Source: Streptomyces antimycoticus (lineage in GTDB: Bacteria > Actinomycetota > Actinomycetes > Streptomycetales > Streptomycetaceae). From it: 64,000 nucleotides of DNA. Shown here one piece after another: positions 49,780 through 57,455 of the stretch. Under the pieces are notes generated by a model. The model was not told the origin of the DNA and ran no database searches. It saw nothing but the letters and a program-made list of their open reading frames with translations. A program made the position numbers and the translations under genes. The stretch is taken from the NCBI RefSeq assembly GCF_005405925.1, contig NZ_BJHV01000002.1, positions 1 through 64,000 of the forward strand, read 5' to 3'. Every line of letters begins with the position of its first letter. The stretch's first letter is position 1.

Positions 49780-50325
49780 TTACAGGCCACGGGCGTCGGC
49801 GAGGCCGGCGGCCTGGTCGACCATGCGGAGGGGGACGCGGGCTGATCCATGGGCGTCGTTGAAGGACGGCACGGAGTCGACGTCGCCGAACTTGCGGCGG
49901 ATCGCGTCCAGGAGCACAGAGGCGGCGCTGGCCTCCAGGCCGCTGTCGCCGCGGGCCTCGGCTCGGATGGCTCCGAGCATGCAGCGGGCGCCGTCCTCGT
50001 CGACCAGGGCGCCGGAGCACCAGCCGCCGGTGAGCAGCCGGTGGTGGGCGCGCTGCAGAAGGGCGGCGACCGGGGTCGGGTAGGACTCCGGCGGTGGCTG
50101 AAGCGTCGGGGTCTGCGGGACGGTGACGACGTCGGCCAGGTCCACGGGCTCGGTGGGGATGTGCGCGGTGTTGACCTCGTAGGCGACGGCCGCTTCGTCC
50201 AGGCGCGCGGTCATCGCCGTGTTCACCAGAGTGAGGCGTTCCTCGAGGCTCAGGTCCGCCGGCGGCGCGGCCGGGACGGTCGGGGCGGGGTGGTCTATGG
50301 CGGGGGAGAGCGAGGCATGGGACAT
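49780..50325 (-). CDS. DUF6197-family protein
   Basis: ATG at 50325; 181 aa. The core HHRLLTGGWCSGALVDEDGA, RCMLGAIRAEARG, SAASVLLDAIRRKFGD...VPSFNDAHGSARVPLRMVDQ is the DUF6197 pattern (LL..GW..G...DEDG..C..GA). A disordered Pro-rich N-terminus precedes it. Function unknown; common on actinobacterial mobile DNA and phages. A strong terminator lies just upstream. Confidence 0.8.
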   Translation of the reverse strand: MSHASLSPAIDHPAPTVPAAPPADLSLEERLTLVNTAMTARLDEAAVAYEVNTAHIPTEPVDLADVVTVPQTPTLQPPPESYPTPVAALLQRAHHRLLTGGWCSGALVDEDGARCMLGAIRAEARGDSGLEASAASVLLDAIRRKFGDVDSVPSFNDAHGSARVPLRMVDQAAGLADARGL

Positions 50326-50342
50326 CGGGGCTCCAGGCAGGG

Positions 50343-50392
50343 GACGCCGAAGGGCGCCGCCGGGGTCGTCTTGCGGCGGCGCCCTTCGGCGT
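50343..50392. terminator. Strong hairpin terminator
   Basis: An 18-bp stem (ACGCCGAAGGGCGCCGC / GCGGCGCCCTTCGGCGT core) between the DUF6197 start region and the 53-aa zinc-ribbon gene. Confidence 0.65.
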
Positions 50393-50477
50393 TTGCAGCG
50401 GGGGAGTGGGCGTTGGGGTGTCACCGCACCCGTGTCCCGGGCATCCTCGGACCAACAGGCGTGGGGAAGGGGATGGG

Positions 50478-50639
50478 GTGGAGTTCGTCTTTGAGTGCGG
50501 GTGGTGCGGTGGGGACAACTACTTCGTGGGCAGGCAGGTCGGCTTCTGGGGCGGCAAGTGGGAGGTGCCCTCGGAGTGGGACTGCCGTTTCTGCGACGGG
50601 CTCAACTACACCCCTGACCCGCCGTGGACGGAGGCGTAG
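50478..50639 (+). CDS. Small zinc-ribbon protein (53 aa)
   Basis: GTG at 50478 with GGGGA upstream. ECGWCGGDNYFVGRQVGFWG...WDCRFCDGLNYTPDP gives two C-x2-C pairs, a compact zinc ribbon with aromatic residues. One of the few plus-strand genes in this block; its stop touches the stop of the convergent small membrane gene. Possibly a regulatory DNA- or protein-binding module. Confidence 0.6.
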   Translation: MEFVFECGWCGGDNYFVGRQVGFWGGKWEVPSEWDCRFCDGLNYTPDPPWTEA

Positions 50640-50828
50640 TCAGACGCTGGAGACCAGTCCGGCGAGCGAGGTGAGGCCGCTGTTGATGGTCGGGGCCAGG
50701 CCAGTCGCGGCGAGGGTGAAGCCGAACAGCGTGCAGGCCAGCGCGGAGCCGACGCGGACGTATCCGCCCTTGAGCAGGACGAAGACGATGATGCCCAGCA
50801 GCACGGCGGCGGAGATGGAGAGGGCCAC
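50640..50828 (-). CDS. Small two-span membrane protein (62 aa)
   Basis: GTG at 50828 with AAGGAG upstream. Two hydrophobic helices: LSISAAVLLGIIVFVLLKGG and GSALACTLFGFTLAATGLAP. It directly follows the transfer ATPase gene and resembles the small membrane proteins that accompany transfer pumps in Streptomyces plasmids. Confidence 0.65.
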   Translation of the reverse strand: MALSISAAVLLGIIVFVLLKGGYVRVGSALACTLFGFTLAATGLAPTINSGLTSLAGLVSSV

Positions 50829-50906
50829 GGCGGTGGTGCTCCTTCACAAGGGGTCGGGGGGCCGGCCACGCTCGGGCAGGCCGGCCCCGGGGATGGGTGA
50901 ATGTGG

Positions 50907-53054
50907 TCAGGCGTCGGTGAGGCTCTTGATGGCCTCCAGCGCCTGGCGGGGAGAGGCGACCTGCTCGGAGCGGCGGTTGCCGCTCTTGGAGCCGCGCCCG
51001 CCTCCGCCCTTGCCGCCGCCTCCGCCGCCGTGCCGACGGGAGCGGCCCTCTCCGTCGTCGCCGTCCTCGTCGGGCTCGGGCCAGAACTCGCCGGGCCTCA
51101 CGGGCTCGTTCCAGTCGAACCACAGGCCGCGCTTCTCCAGCTCGCTGATCTCGTAGTCCGTGAGCCGGTTGACCTCGTCGGGGAACAGCCGGGAAAGGTC
51201 GGTGTCGAAATCGGCGTACAACGACCGCATGAGCACGGCGCGGCCGTTGTCGAGGACGATGACCGCGACGCCGCCCGTGCTGACGCCGTTCTCCGGGTCG
51301 GCCTCGCCGCGCATGGCCCGCTCGATGGCGGAGCCTTCGCTGCGGGAGTAGCGGGCCGGGATGGTCGGCACGTCGTAGGCGTTCTCCATGGTGCCCTCCG
51401 CCGCCTTGCGGGTGGCGCCGGGCGAACCCATGTTGAAGATGACCGGGCGGCTGTTCTGCCGCAGGTTGTCCTTCATCTCCGTGGAGAACCCGTTGTGCGC
51501 GAACGGACTCTGTCCGGCCGGGTTGAAGCCGATGCCGTATTTCAACCCGGTGACCGTGAGGTCCTCGCCGTCCTTCTGGATGAACTCGCCGAAGTCCCCG
51601 TCCTGCGCCGCAGTCATGAACTCATCCCCGTACACGTTGAGCTGCCGGTAGGGGCAGCGCGTGTCGCCCGGCTTGTAGTCGTGCGGCTGACCGTCGTGCG
51701 GCCAGGGCATCTCCGCCCGGATCTCGCACAGCGCCTTCGCCGCCCGCAGGGAGCGGGCCATCCACAGGGCGTTCGAGCCCTGCCGATCGATGTACTTCCC
51801 GAGCACGCTGGTCTTCTCGTCCTTGCGGACGGTGGACAGCCACACCACATGGCCGTCCAGGGACTGGGCGGCCATGTTGATCGCGAAGAACTGCGTCTTG
51901 CCCGAACGGGACACCCCGAGGGTGAGGCCGTGGGCCGGGGCGTTCTTGTCGTGCTGGTAGACCATGGTCTTCACCGGCTGGCCGGTGATGGTGAACCCGC
52001 ACACGTACATGCCCTTGGCATCCGGGGTGAGCAGCTCGCGGGTGGCAGGGAAGATCGCGGACAGCGGCGGGGTGTCGAACGCGCTGATCAGGAACTCCGA
52101 GCCGTCGATGAGGACGAACACGCAGGAGTCGTCCTCGGGCAGGTCCAGCGCACGGCAGACCTTGGGCAGGTCGATGCGCGGCGAATCGGTGGAATCGCTC
52201 ATCTTCGCCCGGTAGAAGGTCACCCCGCGCTCGCTGTCCCGGGTGCGATGGACCAGCTCTGAGCCGGGGGCGCCGCCCTTGGGGCCGGCCACCCGATCCA
52301 CCCAGCGCTCGGCATCGGTCGGCTTGGCGCGCCGCCGGGCATTGGCCTCCGGGGTGATGAGGGCCTCCATCCAGCCGGGCCCGCCCTGGCGTCCGGGCTG
52401 GATGGCGACGTCCGCGAGGGTGACGTCGGCCGCGGACACACCGAACGCGGCTCCGACGATCTCGCAGGAGAGGCCGGTGATCGGCCGTCCGGTCTCCGAG
52501 GCGCACAGCAGCAAGGTGAGGTCGTGCCGCATGGCGGTGTGCCGGGTGGCCTTGACGACGTAGGTGCGGGCGGGCATCCCGGCGCGCTCCCACAGCATCC
52601 GCGCCTCGCGGGTGAGCTGGTCGGCTCCGTCGTCCGGCTGCGCCACGGTCGGCTCCACGGCCTGGGCGGGCGCCGGCTGCGGGGCCGGGGCGGCGAGCGC
52701 GGGGCGGTGACGGCGACGGGTGTGCCGGGAGTAGGGCAGCACGAAGGAGCAAGCCGCCGCCCATCCGGGGGCGAGCAGTCCGTCCAGCCACCACGGACCC
52801 CAGCCCGGCGTGTGCTTGGCGGCGACGTCGACGGCGGCGGCCAGGACCAGCGGGGTCCAGCGCAGGATCTTGCGTCCGGCGCCGGTCTCGTCGCTCTTGG
52901 CGGCGAGGAAGATGCCGCCAATCCCGGCGGCGCCGGCCAGCTGCACGACGGAGTTGACGGGGCTGTCGGGGTAGAGGTTCGGGGCCACGGCCAGCACGGG
53001 CGCGGCGAGGGTGTAGGCGAGGCGTTCGAGCGCGACACTGCGCGGCGTGGTCAC
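50907..53054 (-). CDS. Plasmid transfer ATPase (TraA/FtsK-like)
   Basis: A 715-aa protein. N-terminal membrane spans (about 7-130: RLAYTLAAPVLAVAPNLYPD; TPLVLAAAVDVAAKHTPGWG; GWAAACSFVLPYSRHTR), a middle domain, and a motor with the P-loop GLTLGVSRSGKTQFFAINMA near residue 383 (G-x4-GKT with SRS). The Walker B position is less clear (LNVYGDEFMTAAQDGDFG). The C-terminus is acidic, then a Gly/Arg tail (RRHGGGGGGKGGGGRGSKSG). The plan fits the FtsK-HerA-like transfer proteins of large Streptomyces plasmids that move double-stranded DNA between mycelia. Confidence 0.8.
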   Translation of the reverse strand: MTTPRSVALERLAYTLAAPVLAVAPNLYPDSPVNSVVQLAGAAGIGGIFLAAKSDETGAGRKILRWTPLVLAAAVDVAAKHTPGWGPWWLDGLLAPGWAAACSFVLPYSRHTRRRHRPALAAPAPQPAPAQAVEPTVAQPDDGADQLTREARMLWERAGMPARTYVVKATRHTAMRHDLTLLLCASETGRPITGLSCEIVGAAFGVSAADVTLADVAIQPGRQGGPGWMEALITPEANARRRAKPTDAERWVDRVAGPKGGAPGSELVHRTRDSERGVTFYRAKMSDSTDSPRIDLPKVCRALDLPEDDSCVFVLIDGSEFLISAFDTPPLSAIFPATRELLTPDAKGMYVCGFTITGQPVKTMVYQHDKNAPAHGLTLGVSRSGKTQFFAINMAAQSLDGHVVWLSTVRKDEKTSVLGKYIDRQGSNALWMARSLRAAKALCEIRAEMPWPHDGQPHDYKPGDTRCPYRQLNVYGDEFMTAAQDGDFGEFIQKDGEDLTVTGLKYGIGFNPAGQSPFAHNGFSTEMKDNLRQNSRPVIFNMGSPGATRKAAEGTMENAYDVPTIPARYSRSEGSAIERAMRGEADPENGVSTGGVAVIVLDNGRAVLMRSLYADFDTDLSRLFPDEVNRLTDYEISELEKRGLWFDWNEPVRPGEFWPEPDEDGDDGEGRSRRHGGGGGGKGGGGRGSKSGNRRSEQVASPRQALEAIKSLTDA

Positions 53055-53078
53055 CGGCTTCTCCTTCGGAAAGCGGGC

Positions 53079-53111
53079 ACGGGCGGCCCCGCAGATCGCG
53101 GGGCCGCCCGT
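53079..53111 (-). terminator. Hairpin between two transfer genes
   Basis: A 14-bp perfect stem (ACGGGCGGCCCCGC / GCGGGGCCGCCCGT) with a 5-base loop, upstream of the transfer ATPase start. Confidence 0.6.
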
Positions 53112-53132
53112 GGCGGGAGTGGGGGAGTGGGG

Positions 53133-53552
53133 TCAGCGGTTGAAGAAGCCCGGCCTGGGTGTCTTCTCGCGCCGGTTGGAGCGGATGTCGTCCAGCGCGC
53201 CGTAGAGCTTGGCGTGGGTGCGCCGGGTCTCGTGGGTGAGGTCGGCGGTCTCCTGGGCGGTGTCGGACAGCGTCCTCACCTCCCGGGCCGCGCCGTCCAG
53301 GGCGGTGGCCACGTTGGCGGTGAGGCCGACGAACTTCGGGTCCAGGTCGGCGTTCTCGATGTCGGTGGCGACGCTGTCGGTGTGTTTGGCGTTGGCCTGC
53401 ATGCTGCGCTGGAGTCCCTCGAGTTCGAGGGTGGCGTCGTCCATGGCCTTGCCGAGCTTGTCCAGCTTGGCCTGGACCGCCTTGTACCGGTTGTCGTCGT
53501 CGGCCACGGCGGGTGCCGCGTTGCCGTTGCTGGGTGCGAGGTCGCTGCTCAT
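53133..53552 (-). CDS. Coiled-coil transfer-block protein (139 aa)
   Basis: ATG at 53552. After a short acidic leader the sequence is almost entirely heptad-like: YKAVQAKLDKLGKAMDDATL, ELEGLQRSMQANAKHTDSVA, TALDGAAREVRTLSDTAQET, and ends basic (RREKTPRPGFFNR). Probably an oligomeric partner of the adjacent large Gly-rich protein and the transfer ATPase. Family not recognised. Confidence 0.65.
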   Translation of the reverse strand: MSSDLAPSNGNAAPAVADDDNRYKAVQAKLDKLGKAMDDATLELEGLQRSMQANAKHTDSVATDIENADLDPKFVGLTANVATALDGAAREVRTLSDTAQETADLTHETRRTHAKLYGALDDIRSNRREKTPRPGFFNR

Positions 53553-53572
53553 CGCGGGTTTCCCTCCCGTGC

Positions 53573-55777
53573 TCAGTCGTGGTGGACAGCGGCCGACGCG
53601 TGCTTGAGGCCAACGTCTTCCTTGGCGGCCATGTCCTCGCCGTAGACGCGGGCGACCATTGCGGCCGCGAGCTTGGCGGCCTCCTTGGCGATGCCGCACT
53701 GCTCGGCACACCGTTCGGCCTGCGCCTTCATGCGGGCCGCGGAGTCGGCCAGGTCCGCGATCAGGTCGGTCACCGCGGTGTCGATGTTGTGGTCACCGAC
53801 CAGGTCGGCGGCCATCTCCCGCAGGGCGTCGGCGACCTTGGCGAGGGCCTCCATCAGGGCTTCGGCGCGCTCCTGGTCGGAGGTGGCCTTGATGGCGATG
53901 TTCGCCATCTCCATCAGGTACTGGTCGAACGTGATGTCTGTGCGGTGCTGGGCGGCGAGGCCGCCCGCGCCGGACGGCCTGCTGACCTGCGAGCTGCTCA
54001 CGCTGCTCCCTTCCGTGCTGGTGGGTCGGCTGGTGCCGGGCCGTGCGGTGTGCTTCTCCGGCGCGGGCGGCAGGCCCTTCACGCCGGTGGTCACGGCCGC
54101 GGGCGCGTCGGGGACGATGTCCGCGTCGACGATGTCGTCCTCGCCCTTCGCGGTGCGCTTGGGCGGGCGGGCCTCGTGCTCGGGCCACTCCACCGTCGGG
54201 GTGGAGTCCTCCTCGCCGAACGGGCTGTTGGCCGGACGGCCGCGCCGACCGGCCCGGCCCGTACGACCGCGCCCCGCCCGGCCAGTGCGTCCGGTGCGGC
54301 GGGCGCGTCCGCGGCGTCCGGTCCGGCCCGCTCCGGTACGCCGACGACGGAACCGGCGCCGCTTCTTCGAACCGTCAGACGCCCCGTCACCGGCCGTGGA
54401 CTCCTTGCCCGGCTCATCGGTCGCCTTGCGGTCCTTCGCGTCGCTGGAGGCCCCGCCTGGGCCGTCCTTGGCGGTCTCCTCGCCCTTGCCGTCGGTGCCC
54501 TTGTCCTCGGAGTCCTTGTCCTTGGACAGGTTCACCTTCTCGGAGCCGGCCTCCGCGTCCTTGGCTGCCTTGGCGGCCTCCGCGTCGGCGCGGCGTTTGT
54601 CCCAGCGGCGCTGGGCTTCCTCGCCTACGGCCTGGCCCAAGGTGGTGCGGCCCGGTGTGGCCGACGCCGCGGCTTCCCGCTTCGCCTTCCGCTCCGCATC
54701 GCGCTCCTGCCGCTTCGCGCGGCGGCCCTCCCACGCCTGCTGCCGCTGGGCTCGGGCCTGGTCGCGGTCCTTGGACCGGTCCGCGATGCCGGCGGCGTGC
54801 CCGGCACTGCGCCGCTCCTGCCGCCCGGCCTGCCGGACCCCGGCGCGCTCCTGGCGGCCGCGGGCCCGCTCGGCACGAACACTGGACGCCGGACCGTGCT
54901 GCGTCCGGCCGCCGCCGTCACCCTTCGAGCCACCGCTACGGCCGGAGCCGCCAGAGCCCGTCTGGGAGCCTTTCGCACCCCCGGACGAACCGGTATGCCC
55001 GGAACCGGCTGCACGGCCGCCAGAGCCCGACTGAGAGCCCTTCGCGCCGCCCTTGCCGCCACCGCCACCCCCGGTCGATCCGGACCCGGAACGACCGCCG
55101 GGGCCGCCGGAGTTGGGACCGCGTGAGCCGCCGGACCGGTTCGCTCCCGAGCCGGAGTTGTTGCGGGACGGCCCACTGCCGCCACCGCCGCGCGAGGACC
55201 CGCCCCCGCCGCCGGCCTTCGAGCGGCCCTTGTCCGCCCCCAGGCCGGAGGCGGACGACTTCGTGCGGTCGGCGTCCGCCTTTCCGCGTGCGGCCGCCTT
55301 GTCGCCCTTCGCTTTCATCATCGCGGCGTGGAGCTTTCCGTTCTGCTCCATCATCGCGACTTCCTGCGCGGTGCGGCCCCCCAGCAGCGCGGCCTTCCGC
55401 GCTATTTCAGCCTCACGGAAAGGCGCTTCGCCTTCATGGAGCGCCCGCGCCTTTTCCAGCCGGAATTCCAGCCAGTCACCGAGCCGGTCAGCGAGAGAAC
55501 GGGGCTGCTCGTATTCGCCTTCCTCGTATTCGCCGTCATCTTCACCGGTTTCCGGCGCCGTAATGCCTTCGGAACGCAAGGCCGTCGACGGGTCCGGGGC
55601 ATCCGGAATCGTCGGCAGTTCCATTGTCGTCTCTCCCGGCGATTCCGGGGGAGCCTGGGGAATGTCTTCCGGCGGCGGAATGGTGTCGCCGTAATCCGGG
55701 ATCGGCGGTGGCACGTACGTGGAATCACCGCTCCAGGGGCCTTGGACCAAGGTCCCGGTGCCGTCCTCATCTGACAC
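53573..55777 (-). CDS. Large Gly/Ser- and Arg-rich transfer-block protein (734 aa)
   Basis: N-terminus acidic and Pro-rich (about 1-95) with a helix (SLADRLGDWLEFRLEKARAL). Residues about 170-290 are a Gly/Ser low-complexity tract with near-repeats GGAKGSQSGSGG / GGAKGSQTGSGG; then a basic coiled coil (RQERAGVRQAGRQERRSAGH...RRAKRQERDAERKAKREAAA), an extreme Arg/Gly tract near 500-530 (RRRFRRRRTGAGRTGRRGR), and a helical C-terminal domain (DQYLMEMANIAIKATSDQER...). It probably binds DNA through the basic tracts. It may be a relaxosome or scaffold protein, but the function is not established. Confidence 0.7.
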   Translation of the reverse strand: MSDEDGTGTLVQGPWSGDSTYVPPPIPDYGDTIPPPEDIPQAPPESPGETTMELPTIPDAPDPSTALRSEGITAPETGEDDGEYEEGEYEQPRSLADRLGDWLEFRLEKARALHEGEAPFREAEIARKAALLGGRTAQEVAMMEQNGKLHAAMMKAKGDKAAARGKADADRTKSSASGLGADKGRSKAGGGGGSSRGGGGSGPSRNNSGSGANRSGGSRGPNSGGPGGRSGSGSTGGGGGGKGGAKGSQSGSGGRAAGSGHTGSSGGAKGSQTGSGGSGRSGGSKGDGGGRTQHGPASSVRAERARGRQERAGVRQAGRQERRSAGHAAGIADRSKDRDQARAQRQQAWEGRRAKRQERDAERKAKREAAASATPGRTTLGQAVGEEAQRRWDKRRADAEAAKAAKDAEAGSEKVNLSKDKDSEDKGTDGKGEETAKDGPGGASSDAKDRKATDEPGKESTAGDGASDGSKKRRRFRRRRTGAGRTGRRGRARRTGRTGRAGRGRTGRAGRRGRPANSPFGEEDSTPTVEWPEHEARPPKRTAKGEDDIVDADIVPDAPAAVTTGVKGLPPAPEKHTARPGTSRPTSTEGSSVSSSQVSRPSGAGGLAAQHRTDITFDQYLMEMANIAIKATSDQERAEALMEALAKVADALREMAADLVGDHNIDTAVTDLIADLADSAARMKAQAERCAEQCGIAKEAAKLAAAMVARVYGEDMAAKEDVGLKHASAAVHHD

Positions 55778-55904
55778 GGTGCGCCTCCCTCCTGGGTCTT
55801 GACAGAGCGTGGGGTCTTGTGTGCACGCGTGTGCACGCGCACGTGTGCACGCTTTACGCGCGCAAGGCCCCGCCGGAGCCCGGCGAGGCCTTCGCTGGTG
55901 ACGT

Positions 55905-56213
55905 TCAGTGACGCGGGGGGTGCTTCGCCACGACCTGCTCCGCGTACTTCAGCAGGTCGTTCCAGATCCGTCCGTCGCCCTCCACGCGCTGGTCCATCGC
56001 CGTGATGAACAGGCGGCAGATCAGCGCGAATCCGGAGTAGACGTCGCCGCGACCGGCTTTAACGTCCTTGGCCATTCGGGATCGTGCCAGGCGGAGCCAA
56101 AATTCCATCCGCCCTGCCTCGCCGCGAGATTCGCGGGCTTTCGTCGCCTCTTCCTTCAGCCAGTTCTGGCGCCGCTGAGCGGAGCGTTCAGCGCTGCTGA
56201 GGGGGCGGTTCAC
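55905..56213 (-). CDS. Small basic helical protein (102 aa)
   Basis: ATG at 56213 overlapping the previous stop (ATGA). RPLSSAERSAQRRQNWLKEE, GRMEFWLRLARSRMAKDVKA, YSGFALICRLFITAMDQRVE, LLKYAEQVVAKHPPRH. Helical, no membrane span. Part of the coupled transfer block; family not recognised. Confidence 0.65.
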   Translation of the reverse strand: MNRPLSSAERSAQRRQNWLKEEATKARESRGEAGRMEFWLRLARSRMAKDVKAGRGDVYSGFALICRLFITAMDQRVEGDGRIWNDLLKYAEQVVAKHPPRH

Positions 56214-56683
56214 GCCGACTCCCGACCCATGTCGTAAATCGACGTGGGACCACCATAGCCGAGATTCTGGCTCTGTGCACCCTGCTGCGGCGGATTCGGC
56301 GCGGCCTGGAGCGGCTGCGGGTTCTTCTTACGCTGCCTTTCCAGCTCCTTTTCCCTCCTTCCCTTTGCCGTATTCACCACGGCCTCGTCGTGAGCGCGGC
56401 GCTTATAGGCGCTCTTTTCCAGGCCCTCGGTGAGGTGATTCAGGTTCTTGAGCACGTTCCCGAGGGCCTTTTCGACGGGCATCGCGCGCAGCCTGGCGTG
56501 GTACCAGCGGTCGCCCTCCACGTGCGTGTCGCGCAGGCGCACGCGGGTCTCGTGCGCGAGGGTCTCCAGGTTCTTGCCGATGTCCAGCAGGACCCGCTGA
56601 ACGTCGGCCAGGTACTGGGCGGTTGCCTCCGGGCTCTGCGCGACGTCGCGCAGAGGCGAGTGGTTCGGGTCATTGCTGTTCAT
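56210..56683 (-). CDS. Helical transfer-block protein (157 aa)
   Basis: Starts MNSNDPNHSPLRDVAQSPEA; helices YLADVQRVLLDIGKNLETLA and ALGNVLKNLNHLTEGLEKSA, then a basic coiled coil (GRREKELERQRKKNPQPLQA) and a Pro/Gln-rich tail. Overlaps the next gene by ATGA. Function unknown. Confidence 0.65.
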   Translation of the reverse strand: MNSNDPNHSPLRDVAQSPEATAQYLADVQRVLLDIGKNLETLAHETRVRLRDTHVEGDRWYHARLRAMPVEKALGNVLKNLNHLTEGLEKSAYKRRAHDEAVVNTAKGRREKELERQRKKNPQPLQAAPNPPQQGAQSQNLGYGGPTSIYDMGRESA

Positions 56684-56849
56684 GCGAGAAGACCTCCAGG
56701 TCTCGGGGTTGGGGATGAGGGAGTCCGTGTCCCCGAGGCTGTTGCGCGGGGTTGGGGGTGGTGCTTGGTCGTTCCTGGCCCGCGCCCCGCTCAGGGCGGG
56801 CGCGGGCGAGCGGCCTGCCGGCCGTGGCCGTCACCGGTCCGCGCTCGGT

Positions 56850-57455
56850 GGGGTGAGCGCGGATCGGTGGCGACCATGAGCGGCAGGGGTTCTGCCAGAG
56901 GGTGAGCGCCGACGCGCTCACCGGGCGCTCGCCTACGCGCCCGGGGCGGCCTCTTCGACCTGAGCGCGCAGGCGCTGGGCGGTCGGGCGGGAGACCGGCT
57001 TGTCGGACAGGTTCGCGTCGGTGAGCGCGTCGCGGATCTCCGTCCACTCGGGTCGGCGCCCGAGCTCGGTGTAGAGCAGGCGGATACGAGCGTGGCGGCG
57101 CTCGGTCAGCGCCTCCGTCTCGCTGCGCGTAAGCGCGCCGTCCGCTCGCTGAGCGTCCGTCTCCCCCGTGGCACGCTCACCCTCGTGAGCGTCGGAGGTG
57201 AGCGCCGGGCGCTCACGCTCGCCGCGCGCCTCGCCCGAGGTGAGCGCGCTCATGTCGGAGTGAGCGTGCTCGCTCTCCTCCGCCCGTTCGACCGTGAGCG
57301 CGTCCTCGGGGGTGAGCGTGTCGGCGAGCACGGCAGGCGCGGAGTTGAGCTTGAGCGCCATCCGCTGCTCCAGCGGAGCCTTGCTCCGCCACCGCCACCC
57401 GTACTCCTCCTTAAGCTGCGCTCGCAGGTAGGTCTGCTCCTGGAGGCGGGTGAGC
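56850..57455. repeat. GTGAGCG(C/T) repeat array across the 3' end of the DUF2637 gene
   Basis: At least ten copies of GTGAGCGC/GTGAGCGT or the complement in 600 bases, for example near 56853, 56902, 57023, 57188, 57211, 57239, 57261, 57294, 57312 and 57448; some pair as inverted copies (GTGAGCGCCGACGCGCTCAC at 56902-56921). Most lie inside codons (translating as repeated AL(T)SE, ERA and similar), the first few in the intergenic spacer downstream. Density and mixed orientation suggest binding sites, like the GGTGCGCA field at 9 kb. Confidence 0.6.

Noticed and set aside
53513..55563. Long plus-strand frames opposite the Gly-rich protein
   Set aside because: Gly/Ser/Arg codons on the minus strand automatically yield Pro/Ala/Arg frames on the plus strand; no motif or ribosome-binding site supports them.
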